64,000 nt of DNA from the NCBI RefSeq assembly GCF_019977235.1, contig NZ_AP024646.1, positions 806,001 through 870,000 of the forward strand, read 5' to 3'. The translations under genes were made by a program, and so were the position numbers. Shown here piece after piece: positions 51,764-61,145 of the stretch (position 1 is its first letter; each line of letters starts with the position of its first letter). The stretch is from Arthrobacter sp. StoSoilB5 (lineage in GTDB: Bacteria; Actinomycetota; Actinomycetes; Actinomycetales; Micrococcaceae). The notes under the pieces are model-generated. The model had not been told where the DNA came from and made no database searches. It worked only from the letters and a program-made list of their open reading frames with translations.

Positions 51764-53166
51764 CGGAAGCGTGGGAACTGGGCATCGCGGAAGCAGCCGT
51801 ACTCATCCGGCGCCGCCACCTGTCCGCTGTTGAACTGCTCGACTCTGTTCTGGATCGTGCCCGGGCCACAGAGGAGTATGCCCAGGCGTGGGCGCATATC
51901 GACGAACGCGGCGCACGTGAAGCGGCCCGCATCGCCGATGACCTGGCCGTCGGGGGCCAATTCGCAGGCAGCCTTCACGGGATCCCCATCGGAGTGAAGG
52001 ATGTCATAGACGTCCAGGGGATGCCGACGGAAGCCGGCTCCGAAAGCCTCCGTGGGAATATCGCGCTGGACGACGCCGGAGTGGTACGCCGACTCCGTGA
52101 AAGCGGTGCCGTTATTCTCGGAAAGCTTCAAACACACGAGTTCGCCTTCGGACAGGGAACTCCGCCGTCGCGAAACCCGTGGGATCCTGACAGGTACGCA
52201 GGAGGCTCATCCGTTGGATCGGGTGTTGCCGTCGCTGTGGGATCAATTCCCGGGGCGCTGGGCACTGATACCGGTGGCTCCGTCCGGAACCCGGCCGCCA
52301 TCAACGGGCTGGTGGGGCTCAAGCCAAGCTACGGCGTCGCTTCTTCCTCCGGCGTCCTTCACGTAAGCCACACCATGGACCACGTGGGACCCATTGCCCG
52401 GAGCGTCGAAGACTGCGCGGCACTTCTGGACGGCATGGTGGATCCACAGGGGATGGCACTGCTTGGGGGGCCCGTGTCAGCCCAAATGCGTGACGCCCCT
52501 GTTCCGGTCAGGCTTGGGGTCGATCGCAGAATGTGGTCGGAATGGGGAGTTACCGCGGATGTCAGGGAAGCTGTGGAAGGAGCTTTGCGCGTACTCACGG
52601 ACCTTAAGTTCGAGATCGTGGAACTTCCGCTACCCGAACTTGACCTTGCCCTGCACGCTAGCGTGGCAATCTCACTGTCCGAAGCTTCCCACCATCACCG
52701 CGCCCGGCTGGGAAGCGCTGCCGAACGATATTTGCCGGCAACCCGCATCATGATCGAGACGGGTGCGCTGGCTTCGGAGGAGGACCTTCAACTGGCGTGG
52801 CAGGTAAGGGAGCACCTCCGGTGGTTCTTGCCGCGCGCCATGGCACAAGCTGGAGTGCACGGACTCGTGTCGCCTACGCTGCCGGCGATTGCCCCGTTCG
52901 CCCGCACTATGTCCTCTGAACTCACCGGTTCCCCCGGAGAGGATTCCCTTTCGGCTGCCCTTCGCATGCTTTCAGCTGCGAACCTGACCGGAATGCCCGG
53001 GGTGAGTGTTCCCTGTGGCTTCGCAAGCGGGCAGCCCGTGGGCCTGCACATCATGGGACCGGAACACACCGATGCCACAGTGCTGGCCATCGCCCACGCC
53101 TATGAGCGCGCCACGCAATGGAAGGGGTTCGTGCCGGTGCATATGCTGCCGCAAACTGTGGGGTAG
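51760..53166 (+). CDS. Amidase, AtzE/GatA-like
   Basis: Amidase-signature enzyme of 468 residues. The triad is complete: Lys in GVKDVIDVQG (near residue 78), cis-Ser in GGSSVGSG (near 150) and nucleophile Ser in DTGGSVRNPAA (near 173). The TTG start at 51760 overlaps the previous stop and has GGGAGGTGA five bases upstream, one of the strongest ribosome sites in the window. It probably works with the preceding small protein, as AtzE does with AtzG. It ends the catabolic region. Confidence 0.92.
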   Translation: MTEAWELGIAEAAVLIRRRHLSAVELLDSVLDRARATEEYAQAWAHIDERGAREAARIADDLAVGGQFAGSLHGIPIGVKDVIDVQGMPTEAGSESLRGNIALDDAGVVRRLRESGAVILGKLQTHEFAFGQGTPPSRNPWDPDRYAGGSSVGSGVAVAVGSIPGALGTDTGGSVRNPAAINGLVGLKPSYGVASSSGVLHVSHTMDHVGPIARSVEDCAALLDGMVDPQGMALLGGPVSAQMRDAPVPVRLGVDRRMWSEWGVTADVREAVEGALRVLTDLKFEIVELPLPELDLALHASVAISLSEASHHHRARLGSAAERYLPATRIMIETGALASEEDLQLAWQVREHLRWFLPRAMAQAGVHGLVSPTLPAIAPFARTMSSELTGSPGEDSLSAALRMLSAANLTGMPGVSVPCGFASGQPVGLHIMGPEHTDATVLAIAHAYERATQWKGFVPVHMLPQTVG

Positions 53167-53205
53167 GCGAGGTATCTGACTCCCAGGGAACGGGAGGAAA
53201 ACACG

Positions 53206-53240
53206 AGAACCCCCGGAAATCCGTGATTTCCGGGGGTTCT
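53206..53240 (-). terminator. Terminator of the tRNA-Thr gene
   Basis: A perfect 16-bp stem (53206-53221 against 53225-53240) with a 3-base loop lies 7 bases after the tRNA on the minus strand and is followed by TTTT. It also faces the amidase gene. Confidence 0.9.
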
Positions 53241-53247
53241 CTGCTGA

Positions 53248-53319
53248 GCTTCCTATCAGAATCGAACTGATGACCTTTTCATTACGAGTGAAACGCTCTA
53301 CCGACTGAGCTAAGGAAGC
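53248..53319 (-). tRNA. tRNA-Thr (anticodon CGU)
   Basis: A 72-nt tRNA on the minus strand. Acceptor arms are GCTTCCT/AGGAAGC, the anticodon loop ACTCGTAA gives CGU, and the T-loop is AGTTCGATTCT. CCA is not encoded. The 219 bp on its upstream side hold no gene that I can see. Confidence 0.95.
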
Positions 53320-53538
53320 ACCGCGTTCATCACCGGTTTCCCGGGCGATCACGCAAGACATAACTGTAATAGAGGCACCGCGCCCGGGTCAAAACGAGGG
53401 CGGTGGCGGCCGTTGCGGGGATGTTCACCTGCACGTCGGGCCGGGTTCAATCGGCCTTTTCCCGGCCGCCGGAGGCTGGGAAATCAACGGTGGCGGGTTA
53501 CATCCGGCCCCGCAAAACCAGCCGAAGGAGCCGCGCAA

Positions 53539-54270
53539 ATGACCGGGGACACAATGACCAGGGATAACAACAACACTCCCACCCGGCTGCGGCTGGCCGT
53601 GGTGGACATGGTGGGGACCACCATCACAGACGATGGGCGCACGGAGCGTGCCTTGTCCCGGGCCTTGGTGGAGCATGGCGTAGAACCCGGCAGCAGCCGC
53701 TTTGAGAGCATGCTCGGCTACGCACGTGACACCATGGGATTCTCCAAAATGGCCGTCTTCGGGGACCTTTTTGGTGACCCTGGTGTTGCAGAGAGCGCGA
53801 ACAAGGTCTTCGAGAAGGCTTACGACGAGTTGATTGAGGACGGCGGTATCCGCGCGATTCCCGGCGCGGAGGATGCCATCATCTGGATGCGGGAGTGCGG
53901 AATGCAGGTCTGTCTTGCCACGGGCTTCGGCCGCCACACGCAGAACATGGTGCTCGAATCACTGGGCTGGATGGGCTTGGCGGACCTCAGCTTGTGCCCT
54001 GCGGATGCTGGACGGGGACGGCCCTACCCGGACATGATCCTGACAGCGTTGCTCGCCTTGGACTTGGATGATGTTCGTGAGGTGGCCGTCATCGGCGACA
54101 CCAGCTCAGACATGCTCTCGGGCGTCCGTTCGGGCGCGTCGCTCATTGCCGGCGTCCTCACTGGCTCGCACTCTGAGGCGACGCTGCGCGCAGCGGGCGC
54201 CACCGTCGTCGTGGATTCCATCAAGCAGCTCCCGCTCTTGTTGGAGAAACGCGAAGCCAGGCACGTTTAG
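53539..54270 (+). CDS. HAD-superfamily hydrolase, phosphonatase-like
   Basis: A phosphatase or phosphonatase-like hydrolase of 243 residues. The nucleophile Asp is in AVVDMVGTTI (near residue 23), motif II is LATGFGRHT (near 135), motif III is the region around GRGRPYPDMI, and motif IV is VIGDTSSDML (near 187). The DMVGTT form resembles phosphonoacetaldehyde-hydrolase-like proteins. The true phosphonatase lysine is not apparent, so a general phosphatase is as likely. ATG 53539 has AAGGAG nine bases upstream. Confidence 0.86.
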   Translation: MTGDTMTRDNNNTPTRLRLAVVDMVGTTITDDGRTERALSRALVEHGVEPGSSRFESMLGYARDTMGFSKMAVFGDLFGDPGVAESANKVFEKAYDELIEDGGIRAIPGAEDAIIWMRECGMQVCLATGFGRHTQNMVLESLGWMGLADLSLCPADAGRGRPYPDMILTALLALDLDDVREVAVIGDTSSDMLSGVRSGASLIAGVLTGSHSEATLRAAGATVVVDSIKQLPLLLEKREARHV

Positions 54271-54291
54271 CACGCTTAGGTCAGGGGAGCC

Positions 54292-55902
54292 CTAGCACTG
54301 GAGCCCGTCCTGCGGCAGCTTGCCGTCAACAAAGTAATCGTCGACGGCGGTGCTGACGCACGAGTTCGAGCGTCCGTAGGCTGTGTGCCCCTCACCTTCC
54401 CATGTGACCAGGGCTGCGTTTTCAAGCTGCTTGCGCAGCGACTGTGCCCATTCGAGGGGCGTGGCCGGGTCTCCGGTTGTGCCGATCACGACGATAGGGG
54501 AGGAGCCGCTGTATTCCACAGGGGCAGGAGTGCGTGTGTTCTTGTAGGGCCAGTCCTTGCAGGTGACTCCACCGTAGGCGAAGTAGGAGCCGAATGTTGG
54601 GGATTCCTGCTTGAGCCGGGCTTCCTCCGCCCGCATTCCGGGCGTGTCCGTGACCATCGGGTAGTCGAGGCAGTTGATGGCTTGGAACGCGAAGGCGGAG
54701 TTGGAACTGTACGTACCATTGGCCTCGCGGTCTGCGCCGAGATCGGCAATGCGCAGCATCTGTGACACGTCGCCGGAGAATGCACTGTCCAAGGCCTGGG
54801 TCAATGCTGGCCAGCTTTGGTCGTCATAGAGGGGAAGGAAGAGCCCGTTCACAAACTCGGTCCCGGTAACCAGCCTCCCGTCCTTGGCGGTTTGGGGATT
54901 CTGGTCCACTGCCTTGATGAGATCCCTGATTTCCTGGATTCCGTTATCAACGGAGCCGCTGAGGGGGCATTCCTTTTGCCGAAGACAGTCGTCCACGTAG
55001 GTGCGGAGGGCCTTTTCAAAAGCCCTCGCCTGGCCAGCGGTCAGTTCCTCGTTGCTGATGGAGGGATCCACGGCACCATCCAAGACCAGATGGCCGACGT
55101 TGCCGGGGAACAGGGCCGCGTAGGTTGAGCCCAGGAAAGTACCGTAGGAGTAGCCAAGGTAATTGAGCTTGGCATCGTTGACCACGGCGCGCAGGATGTC
55201 CAAGTCCTTGGCAGCACTGACGGTATCAATGTGTTCCAGCACGGGGCCGGTCTTCTCGACGCACTTCTGAGCCAGAGACTTATTGAAAGCCAGTGCGGCC
55301 GCCAATCCCTGGTCCGTTTCCTTCCGGAATACTTTTTCGCGCGCGGCATCCCGTTCGGCATCCGACATGCAGGTGACCGGAGCGGACCGCTTCACGCCGC
55401 GGGGGTCGAACCCCACCATGTCGAAGTTGGCGAGCAGCTTTTCGGTGAAGTGCGTGTTTCCAGCGTCCTTGACGAAGTCAACGCCGGAGCCGCCCGGACC
55501 TCCGGGATTGACCAGGATGGAGCCCTGCTTGGTGCCCGTGCTCCGCAATTTGATGGCGGACAGCGTGATCTCGGCGGAGTCCGGATTGCCGTAGTCCAGG
55601 GGAACCTTTATCTCACCGCACTGGAACCCGTCCTCGCACGAGCTCCATTTCACCGTCTGTGAGTAGTACTTTTCGAGACCTTTAGGCGCCGAGGCCGCGA
55701 TGGACGGGTCAACAGTGCTGGTGCTCGGCTTCGCTGTGGGTGTTGGCAGGAAGGGCAACGAGCATGCACTGAGCACCAGCAGGGAGGCAAGGGCCAGACA
55801 GAGGGCCGCAAAACCCCGCCGCCGGGCACCTCCATCCGCAGCAGGCTGGACAGACCGGTCCCTTGAAAGGGCACCGGCGGGCCGGCGAAGTGCGGACTTC
55901 AT
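54292..55902 (-). CDS. Secreted alpha/beta-hydrolase, tripeptidyl-aminopeptidase type
   Basis: An exported hydrolase of 536 residues resembling Streptomyces Tap/Slp peptidases. An N-terminal hydrophobic stretch ends in a lipobox-like LSAC near residue 47, so it is probably a lipoprotein. The oxyanion region is NPGGPGGSG, the nucleophile is in LGYSYGTFLG (near residue 245), the Asp in GTTGDPATP (near 475) and the His in GEGHTAYG (near 505), with a TAP-like C-terminal domain. It lies 8 bp downstream of holB. Confidence 0.9.
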   Translation of the reverse strand: MKSALRRPAGALSRDRSVQPAADGGARRRGFAALCLALASLLVLSACSLPFLPTPTAKPSTSTVDPSIAASAPKGLEKYYSQTVKWSSCEDGFQCGEIKVPLDYGNPDSAEITLSAIKLRSTGTKQGSILVNPGGPGGSGVDFVKDAGNTHFTEKLLANFDMVGFDPRGVKRSAPVTCMSDAERDAAREKVFRKETDQGLAAALAFNKSLAQKCVEKTGPVLEHIDTVSAAKDLDILRAVVNDAKLNYLGYSYGTFLGSTYAALFPGNVGHLVLDGAVDPSISNEELTAGQARAFEKALRTYVDDCLRQKECPLSGSVDNGIQEIRDLIKAVDQNPQTAKDGRLVTGTEFVNGLFLPLYDDQSWPALTQALDSAFSGDVSQMLRIADLGADREANGTYSSNSAFAFQAINCLDYPMVTDTPGMRAEEARLKQESPTFGSYFAYGGVTCKDWPYKNTRTPAPVEYSGSSPIVVIGTTGDPATPLEWAQSLRKQLENAALVTWEGEGHTAYGRSNSCVSTAVDDYFVDGKLPQDGLQC

Positions 55903-55910
55903 GCATTCTC

Positions 55911-57062
55911 CTATTGCTGGATGAGGCTCGTCGCCATGGACTCGACCGCCAACAGCGGCGCGACGTTGGTGGTGGTAATGCGGACACGGGCCTTGTTAAT
56001 GGCGTCCATGCGGGCGAGGGTGGTCTCCGGGGCTGAGCGGGCGGCGTATTCTTCAAGTTCGCTCTTGAGCTCAACGTTGACCAACTCCACCGCGTTCCCC
56101 AATTGGATGATCAACACATCCCGGTAGAAGGACAACAGATCCGTCAGCGTGCGGTCCAGCGAGTCCGTGATGGAGCGCTTCGCGCGGCGTTTTTGGTCGT
56201 CTTCAAGCTGCCTCACCTGGCTCCGCATGGACGGCGGGAGTGTGCCTGACTCAGGTGCGCCAAGGCTGGCCAGCAATGCAATTTTTTCAGCCGCATCACG
56301 TTCGTCGTTGGAGCTGTTGGCCTCGTCCGTGGCGATCTTGACCAGCTTTTCGGCCATCATCACCGCAGCAGTAACGCCGCGGAGGCCCAGCGGGATGCGG
56401 ACCGTCTCCAAACGTCGTTCCCGGGCATCGGCGTCGCGGGCAAGCCGACGGGCGATTCCGATGTGGCTTTGAGCCGCCCGCGCGGCGCGATCGGCCAGTT
56501 GGGGCTCCACGCCGTCACGCCTGACCAGCAGCGCTGCGACATCGGACGCAGGCGGGAGCCGGAGACTGACAGGACGGCAGCGCGAACGGATCGTTACCAG
56601 CACATCTGCCGGCGACGGTGCGCACAACATCCAAATGGTGCGGGGTGTCGGTTCTTCGATCGCCTTCAACAGGACGTTGGTTGTTCGCTCTGCCATGCGG
56701 TCCGCGTCTTCAACGATGATGATCCGCCAGCGTCCCGTGGCAGGCCGGTCACCGGCCTTGGACACCAGGTCCCGGGCTTCGTCGATGGTAATGGTGACCT
56801 TTTCGGTCCGCACGAACGTCACATCCGAGTGCGTCTCGCCAAGGATGGTGTGGCACGCGGCGCACTCGCCGCACCCACGTAAGGAAACGTCATCCTGCTC
56901 GCAGTTCAAGGCAGCGGCGAAAGCCTTGGCAGCATTGGAACGGCCCGATCCCGGAGGGCCGGTGAAAAGCCAGGCATGGGTGAGGCCGGTGTCGCCCTGC
57001 GCTGCCTGCTTGAGCTGGGCAACCACTGGCGCCTGGCCCTGGAGGTCGTCCCAAACGCTCAC
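55911..57062 (-). CDS. holB: DNA polymerase III subunit delta'
   Basis: A clamp-loader ATPase-fold subunit. It begins VWDDLQGQAPVVAQL, has a Walker-like FTGPPGSGRSNAAKAFA (near residue 33), a zinc-binding CGECAAC (near 62), and the RITTTNVAP-type C-terminus. The Walker motif has Arg in place of the usual Lys, as expected for a delta' subunit with weak or no ATP use. It has 383 residues. The GTG start overlaps the tmk stop (GTGA). Confidence 0.92.
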   Translation of the reverse strand: MSVWDDLQGQAPVVAQLKQAAQGDTGLTHAWLFTGPPGSGRSNAAKAFAAALNCEQDDVSLRGCGECAACHTILGETHSDVTFVRTEKVTITIDEARDLVSKAGDRPATGRWRIIIVEDADRMAERTTNVLLKAIEEPTPRTIWMLCAPSPADVLVTIRSRCRPVSLRLPPASDVAALLVRRDGVEPQLADRAARAAQSHIGIARRLARDADARERRLETVRIPLGLRGVTAAVMMAEKLVKIATDEANSSNDERDAAEKIALLASLGAPESGTLPPSMRSQVRQLEDDQKRRAKRSITDSLDRTLTDLLSFYRDVLIIQLGNAVELVNVELKSELEEYAARSAPETTLARMDAINKARVRITTTNVAPLLAVESMATSLIQQ

Positions 57063-57733
57063 AGGTGGTTTCCCGAAATACGCTCGCCCAGCCCGCGCTC
57101 AGCCAGCAGTGATTCCACGCGCTCCAGGATCTGCGCGGCCAACGCCTCAATCCCGGACCTGGCCGACAGTACGAGGTAACTCGAGGGAGCGGCCGCCGCC
57201 AGGTCGAGGAAGGCGTGGCGGATGGTGGAATGGAAGGCATCAGGTTCGGATTCCAAGCGGTCCTCAGCCGCCGCTCCGGCGATGCGGCGTTGACGCCCGT
57301 CCGAGGGCTCGACGTCGAGAAGCACAGTCAGGTCCGGATGCAAGCCTTCCGTGGCCCATTCGTTAAGGGAAAGGACACCCTCAGCACCCAACCCCCGGCC
57401 GGCTCCCTGGTACGCGACTGAGGAGTCAATGTAGCGGTCGGTGATGACAACCTGCCCCGCCGCAAGTGCCGGGCGGATCACCTGGCTGGCGTGCGCTGCC
57501 CGGGCCGCGGCGAACATCAGGGCCTCTGTACGGGCATCGATGGTGCCATGGCCATGATCCAGCACCAGGGAGCGCAATTTTTCGCCGATGGGAGTCCCGC
57601 CGGGCTCGCGCGTACGCAGCACGGACAGGCCCCGCGAGCCGAGGGCATCACAGAGCAGGGCAGCCTGGGTGGACTTGCCCGCTCCATCTCCGCCCTCGAA
57701 AGCAATAAAAAGGCCGGCGCTCTGAATACTCAC
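57059..57733 (-). CDS. tmk: Thymidylate kinase
   Basis: Phosphorylates dTMP to dTDP. The P-loop is FEGGDGAGKST (near residue 11), the DRY motif is ITDRYIDSSVAYQGAGRG (near 94), and the substrate REPGGT motif is RTREPGGTPIGE (near 40). It has 224 residues, GTG start, and overlaps holB as in many actinobacteria. Confidence 0.95.
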   Translation of the reverse strand: MSIQSAGLFIAFEGGDGAGKSTQAALLCDALGSRGLSVLRTREPGGTPIGEKLRSLVLDHGHGTIDARTEALMFAAARAAHASQVIRPALAAGQVVITDRYIDSSVAYQGAGRGLGAEGVLSLNEWATEGLHPDLTVLLDVEPSDGRQRRIAGAAAEDRLESEPDAFHSTIRHAFLDLAAAAPSSYLVLSARSGIEALAAQILERVESLLAERGLGERISGNHL

Positions 57734-57807
57734 TTGTCTAGCCTACCGATCACGGGCAAACCGTAACGGCTTTCATCCACAGGCTGACCCGCGGCTACGC
57801 TGAAACC

Positions 57808-58992
57808 ATGAGCCTTTCCGATCAGCGCGCCGCCGATTTGTCCCCGGAAACCGTTGTGGTGGCTGCCGGCCGCCCCGAGCGCAAACACGATGAACCGGTG
57901 AATCCGCCGATCGTCCTTTCCTCCACATATTTTGGAACTGGTTCTCTTGGCGACGGCGATCGCGGCTATGGTCGCTACGCCAACCCCACCTGGGACCCGT
58001 TCGAAGACGCCCTGGGCAAACTGGAAGGCGCAGCGCTGCCCGGTCTGCTCTATGCCTCGGGGCTTGCCGCCGTCAGCTCAGCCCTCTCCTTGGTACCGGC
58101 CGGTGGCGTTGTTGTCATGCCATCACACAGCTACTCGGGATCGTTGGTCATGGCGACGGAACTCGCGGAGAAGGGCTTCCTGGAGCTCCGCATCGTGGAC
58201 ATTACGGACACGGACGCGGTGAAGGCGTTGATCAGCCCGGAAGAGGGCAAAGCCGCGGACCTGCTCTGGCTTGAGAGCCCCACCAACCCCATGCTCGGCA
58301 TCGCCGATGTCCGCGCGCTCACGGACGCCGCCCACGCGGTGGGCGCAATCGTGGTCACCGACAATACTTTCTCCACACCCTTGGTGCAGCAGCCCCTGGG
58401 CCTGGGTTCCGACGTCGTGCTCCACTCGGTGACCAAATACCTTGCCGGCCATTCCGACGTCGTACTTGGCGCCCTGGTGACCTCCAATCCGGAACTGCGC
58501 GCCACGCTCCTGCACCACCGCATCATCCACGGCGGCATCGCCGGACCGTTCGAAGCGTGGCTGGCGCTGCGCGGACTGCGCACCCTCGCGTTGCGGATCG
58601 AGCGTTCCCAGGCCTCGGCCGCTACCCTCGCCGAACGGCTCCGCAGCCATCCCCGCGTCGAGACCATCCGCTACCCGGGCCTCGTGACCGATCCGGGACA
58701 TGAGCGCGCGAAGGCGCAGATGAAGGGATTCGGTTCCATCCTCTGCATCCAGATCGCCGGTGACGAGTCCCGCAGCGGCGCTGACGCCGCGGACGAACTG
58801 GTCCGCGCGCTGCAGCTCTGGCTCCCAGCGACATCTTTGGGCGGCGTTGAGTCGCTGATCGAACGCCGACGGCGGCACGCGGCCGAGCCCACCAGCGTCC
58901 CGGAAAACCTGGTCCGTTTGAGCGTGGGCATCGAGAACGTGGAAGACCTCTGGTCCGACCTTGAACAAGCACTGAAGTCGCTGGACGGTTAG
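57808..58992 (+). CDS. Cystathionine gamma-synthase-type PLP enzyme
   Basis: A Cys/Met-metabolism PLP enzyme of 394 residues, either a cystathionine gamma-synthase or a gamma-lyase. The PLP lysine lies in LHSVTKYLAGHSDVVLG (near residue 212), with YASGLAAVSSALS at the cofactor phosphate site and TDNTFSTPLVQQPL preceding the lysine region. The C-terminal LVRLSVGIENVEDLWSDLEQAL is typical. ATG is used at 57808. No sulfur-metabolism neighbours help to choose the exact reaction. Confidence 0.9.
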   Translation: MSLSDQRAADLSPETVVVAAGRPERKHDEPVNPPIVLSSTYFGTGSLGDGDRGYGRYANPTWDPFEDALGKLEGAALPGLLYASGLAAVSSALSLVPAGGVVVMPSHSYSGSLVMATELAEKGFLELRIVDITDTDAVKALISPEEGKAADLLWLESPTNPMLGIADVRALTDAAHAVGAIVVTDNTFSTPLVQQPLGLGSDVVLHSVTKYLAGHSDVVLGALVTSNPELRATLLHHRIIHGGIAGPFEAWLALRGLRTLALRIERSQASAATLAERLRSHPRVETIRYPGLVTDPGHERAKAQMKGFGSILCIQIAGDESRSGADAADELVRALQLWLPATSLGGVESLIERRRRHAAEPTSVPENLVRLSVGIENVEDLWSDLEQALKSLDG

Positions 58993-59002
58993 GCTAAGGG
59001 GC

Positions 59003-59344
59003 GTGGACGGAAAATTCTTGATCGCGATTGTCACCAACGCGGTCTACTTCATCCTTGGCTTGGTGGCCGTTGTCCTTGAACTGTGGGCGTTTGTGGATTG
59101 CTTGCGCCACCGGCCAACCCTGTTCGTCGCTGCCTCCAAGCGCACCAAGACTTTCTGGCTGGCGCTCACGGGCGTTGCTTTCGCAATCGGCGCGTTGACC
59201 CTGTTGAGTGGTGGAAGCGGCCTTGGCCTGTTCGGCATCGCCGCAGTGACGGCGTCCTGCGTCTACCTCGCGGACGTTCGCCCGGCAGTCCGCGAAGCGG
59301 GCAGCGGCGGCAACCGCAACGTGGGTCCTTACGGTCCCTGGTAG
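59003..59344 (+). CDS. DUF2516 family membrane protein
   Basis: A small actinobacterial membrane protein of 113 residues with three hydrophobic segments (near 7-28, 47-65, 72-90) and a glycine-rich C-terminal tail. The central ELWAFVDCLRHRPTLF is a family feature. The function is unknown. GTG 59003 is 10 bp after the preceding stop, so it is probably co-transcribed with the PLP enzyme gene. Confidence 0.85.
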   Translation: MDGKFLIAIVTNAVYFILGLVAVVLELWAFVDCLRHRPTLFVAASKRTKTFWLALTGVAFAIGALTLLSGGSGLGLFGIAAVTASCVYLADVRPAVREAGSGGNRNVGPYGPW

Positions 59345-59350
59345 AGGACG

Positions 59351-60151
59351 CTACTTCGGCGCAACAGCGTCCCAGGCCACCGTCACTTCACCCAGGCGCC
59401 ACCGCGCGGGGCCATCCTGAAGCGGCCACCCGGCGTCGCGCAGTAAGCGGCACATTCCCGTCCAGCGCTGCCGGTTGCCGAACGACGCCAGCGGCGCGGC
59501 CTCCAGCCAAGCCTTGTCCATGGCCTGCAGGAATATGTGGATGGGTTCTCCGGGCACATTCCGGTGGATCAAGGCTTTTGGCAGCCGCTCGGCCACTTCC
59601 GAGGGCAGCTCGAAACTGCCGAACCGCACAGAGAAACTGAGGCTCAGGGGCCGGTCCCGATCCAAGGCCACCCACGTGACACACCGGCCGATTTCATCGC
59701 AGGTGCCGTCAATGAACAGGCCTCCCGAAGCCAGGCGCGACTGCACCAGCGCCCAGATCCCAGCCACGTCCGCCTCTTCGTACTGGCGGAGTACGTTGAA
59801 GGCCCGCACAAGAATGGGGTTGCCAGGAACAGGCACTTCGAAACCGCCCACGTGGAAGCTAAGTCCGGGACGTTCCAGCGACTTCGCCGTGCGAACCCTT
59901 TCAGGCTCAATCTCGATCCCGCAGACGCGAACATCCGCACGGACGGCCTGGAGCCGCTCAAACAGTTCGACGGCGGTAGCCGGCGAGGAGCCATAGCCCA
60001 GGTCCACAACCAAAGGGTCGACGGCGGCGCGGAGCCGCCACGCCTGCGGGCCGGAGAGCCACCGATCCAGGCGGCGCATACGGTTGGGATTCGTGGTGCC
60101 CCGCGTGACGTTGCCAACGGGTTTGCCACTTCGATTGCGGGAAGTACTCAC
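59351..60151 (-). CDS. Class I SAM-dependent methyltransferase-like protein
   Basis: A Rossmann-fold methyltransferase-like protein. The SAM-binding motif I appears as [16 protein letters not shown], followed by an acidic end of strand 2 (CGIEIEP) and a post-motif [12 protein letters not shown] start it at GTG 60151 because the longer frame to 60253 runs through the gpmA promoter and start; the exact start is uncertain. It is convergent with the DUF2516 gene (6-bp gap) and divergent from gpmA. The substrate is unknown. Confidence 0.78.
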   Translation of the reverse strand: MSTSRNRSGKPVGNVTRGTTNPNRMRRLDRWLSGPQAWRLRAAVDPLVVDLGYGSSPATAVELFERLQAVRADVRVCGIEIEPERVRTAKSLERPGLSFHVGGFEVPVPGNPILVRAFNVLRQYEEADVAGIWALVQSRLASGGLFIDGTCDEIGRCVTWVALDRDRPLSLSFSVRFGSFELPSEVAERLPKALIHRNVPGEPIHIFLQAMDKAWLEAAPLASFGNRQRWTGMCRLLRDAGWPLQDGPARWRLGEVTVAWDAVAPK

Positions 60152-60251
60152 CCGTTCCGCTTTTTGCACCACGGCCACCACTTTATCGGGGGCTCTGTTG
60201 AGAAACGTAATGCCCGGCAAGGCACAGGACCCCTCGGCTAGGATGAAAACC

Positions 60252-60998
60252 ATGACTTACAAGCTGATTCTGCTGCGCCACGGCCACAGCGACTGGAACG
60301 CCAAGAACCTGTTCACCGGTTGGGTGGACGTTGACCTGAACGACCAAGGCCGCGCGGAAGCAGTGCGCGGTGGGGAACTCCTGGTTGAGAACAATATCCT
60401 CCCGGACATCCTGTACACCTCGCTCCTGAAGCGGGCCATCAACACCGCCAACATTGCGCTGGACAAGGCCGACCGAGGCTGGATCCCGGTTAAGCGCGAC
60501 TGGCGCCTCAACGAGCGCCACTACGGTGCGCTGCAGGGCAAGGACAAGGCCCAGACCCTCGCCGAGTTCGGCGAAGAGCAGTTCATGGAATGGCGCCGCA
60601 GCTACGACACCCCGCCGCCGCCCCTGTCCGACGACAGCGAATTCTCGCAAGCACATGACGTCCGCTACAAGGACCTCGGCGACGCCCTTCCGCGGACCGA
60701 ATGCCTCAAGGACGTCCTGGTCCGCCTCCTCCCGTACTGGGAATCGGACATCAAGGAAGACCTCAAGGCCGGAAAGACCGTCCTGGTTACTGCGCACGGC
60801 AACTCCCTGCGCGCGCTCGTCAAGCACCTTGACGGCATCAGCGATGAGGCCATTGCAGGGCTGAACATTCCCACCGGCATCCCGCTGGTCTATGAACTGG
60901 ACGAGGACTTCCAGCCCATCAACCCGGGCGGCACCTACCTCGACCCCGAGGCTGCAGCAGATGCGATTCTTGCGGTAGCCAACCAGGGCAAGAAGTAG
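60252..60998 (+). CDS. gpmA: 2,3-bisphosphoglycerate-dependent phosphoglycerate mutase
   Basis: Interconverts 3- and 2-phosphoglycerate in glycolysis. The phospho-histidine motif [10 protein letters not shown] is at residues 7-16. The second His/Glu region [13 protein letters not shown] (near 89) and the HGNSLRAL motif (near 184) complete the site. It has 248 residues, as in the dPGM family. ATG 60252 has AGGA about 8 bases upstream, better than ATG 60243. Confidence 0.96.
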   Translation: MTYKLILLRHGHSDWNAKNLFTGWVDVDLNDQGRAEAVRGGELLVENNILPDILYTSLLKRAINTANIALDKADRGWIPVKRDWRLNERHYGALQGKDKAQTLAEFGEEQFMEWRRSYDTPPPPLSDDSEFSQAHDVRYKDLGDALPRTECLKDVLVRLLPYWESDIKEDLKAGKTVLVTAHGNSLRALVKHLDGISDEAIAGLNIPTGIPLVYELDEDFQPINPGGTYLDPEAAADAILAVANQGKK

Positions 60999-61087
60999 GG
61001 CTTCGCGGTTCTACGCCGGGTGCTCGGTCGTTCCTCCCTTAGACGCAGTTCGCCCGCGGCACCAGCTACGGAGCAGATTAAAACGAT

Positions 61088-61112
61088 GGCCGGTCACCTC
61101 AGGTGACCGGCC
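61088..61112. terminator. Terminator between gpmA and phoU
   Basis: GGCCGGTCACCT (61088-61099) pairs with AGGTGACCGGCC (61101-61112), in practice a 10-bp stem with a 5-base loop. It lies between convergent genes and its 3' part is followed by GCCGTCGT, as in the hairpin after pckG. Confidence 0.82.
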
Positions 61113-61145
61113 GCCGTCGTCATGCGGGAGTAATGCGGGAATTGG

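Noticed and set aside
26556..53166. Horizontally acquired island
   Set aside because: Base composition and codon use look like the flanks, and there are no transposases, integrases or direct-repeat boundaries; gain by transfer remains possible but is not visible.
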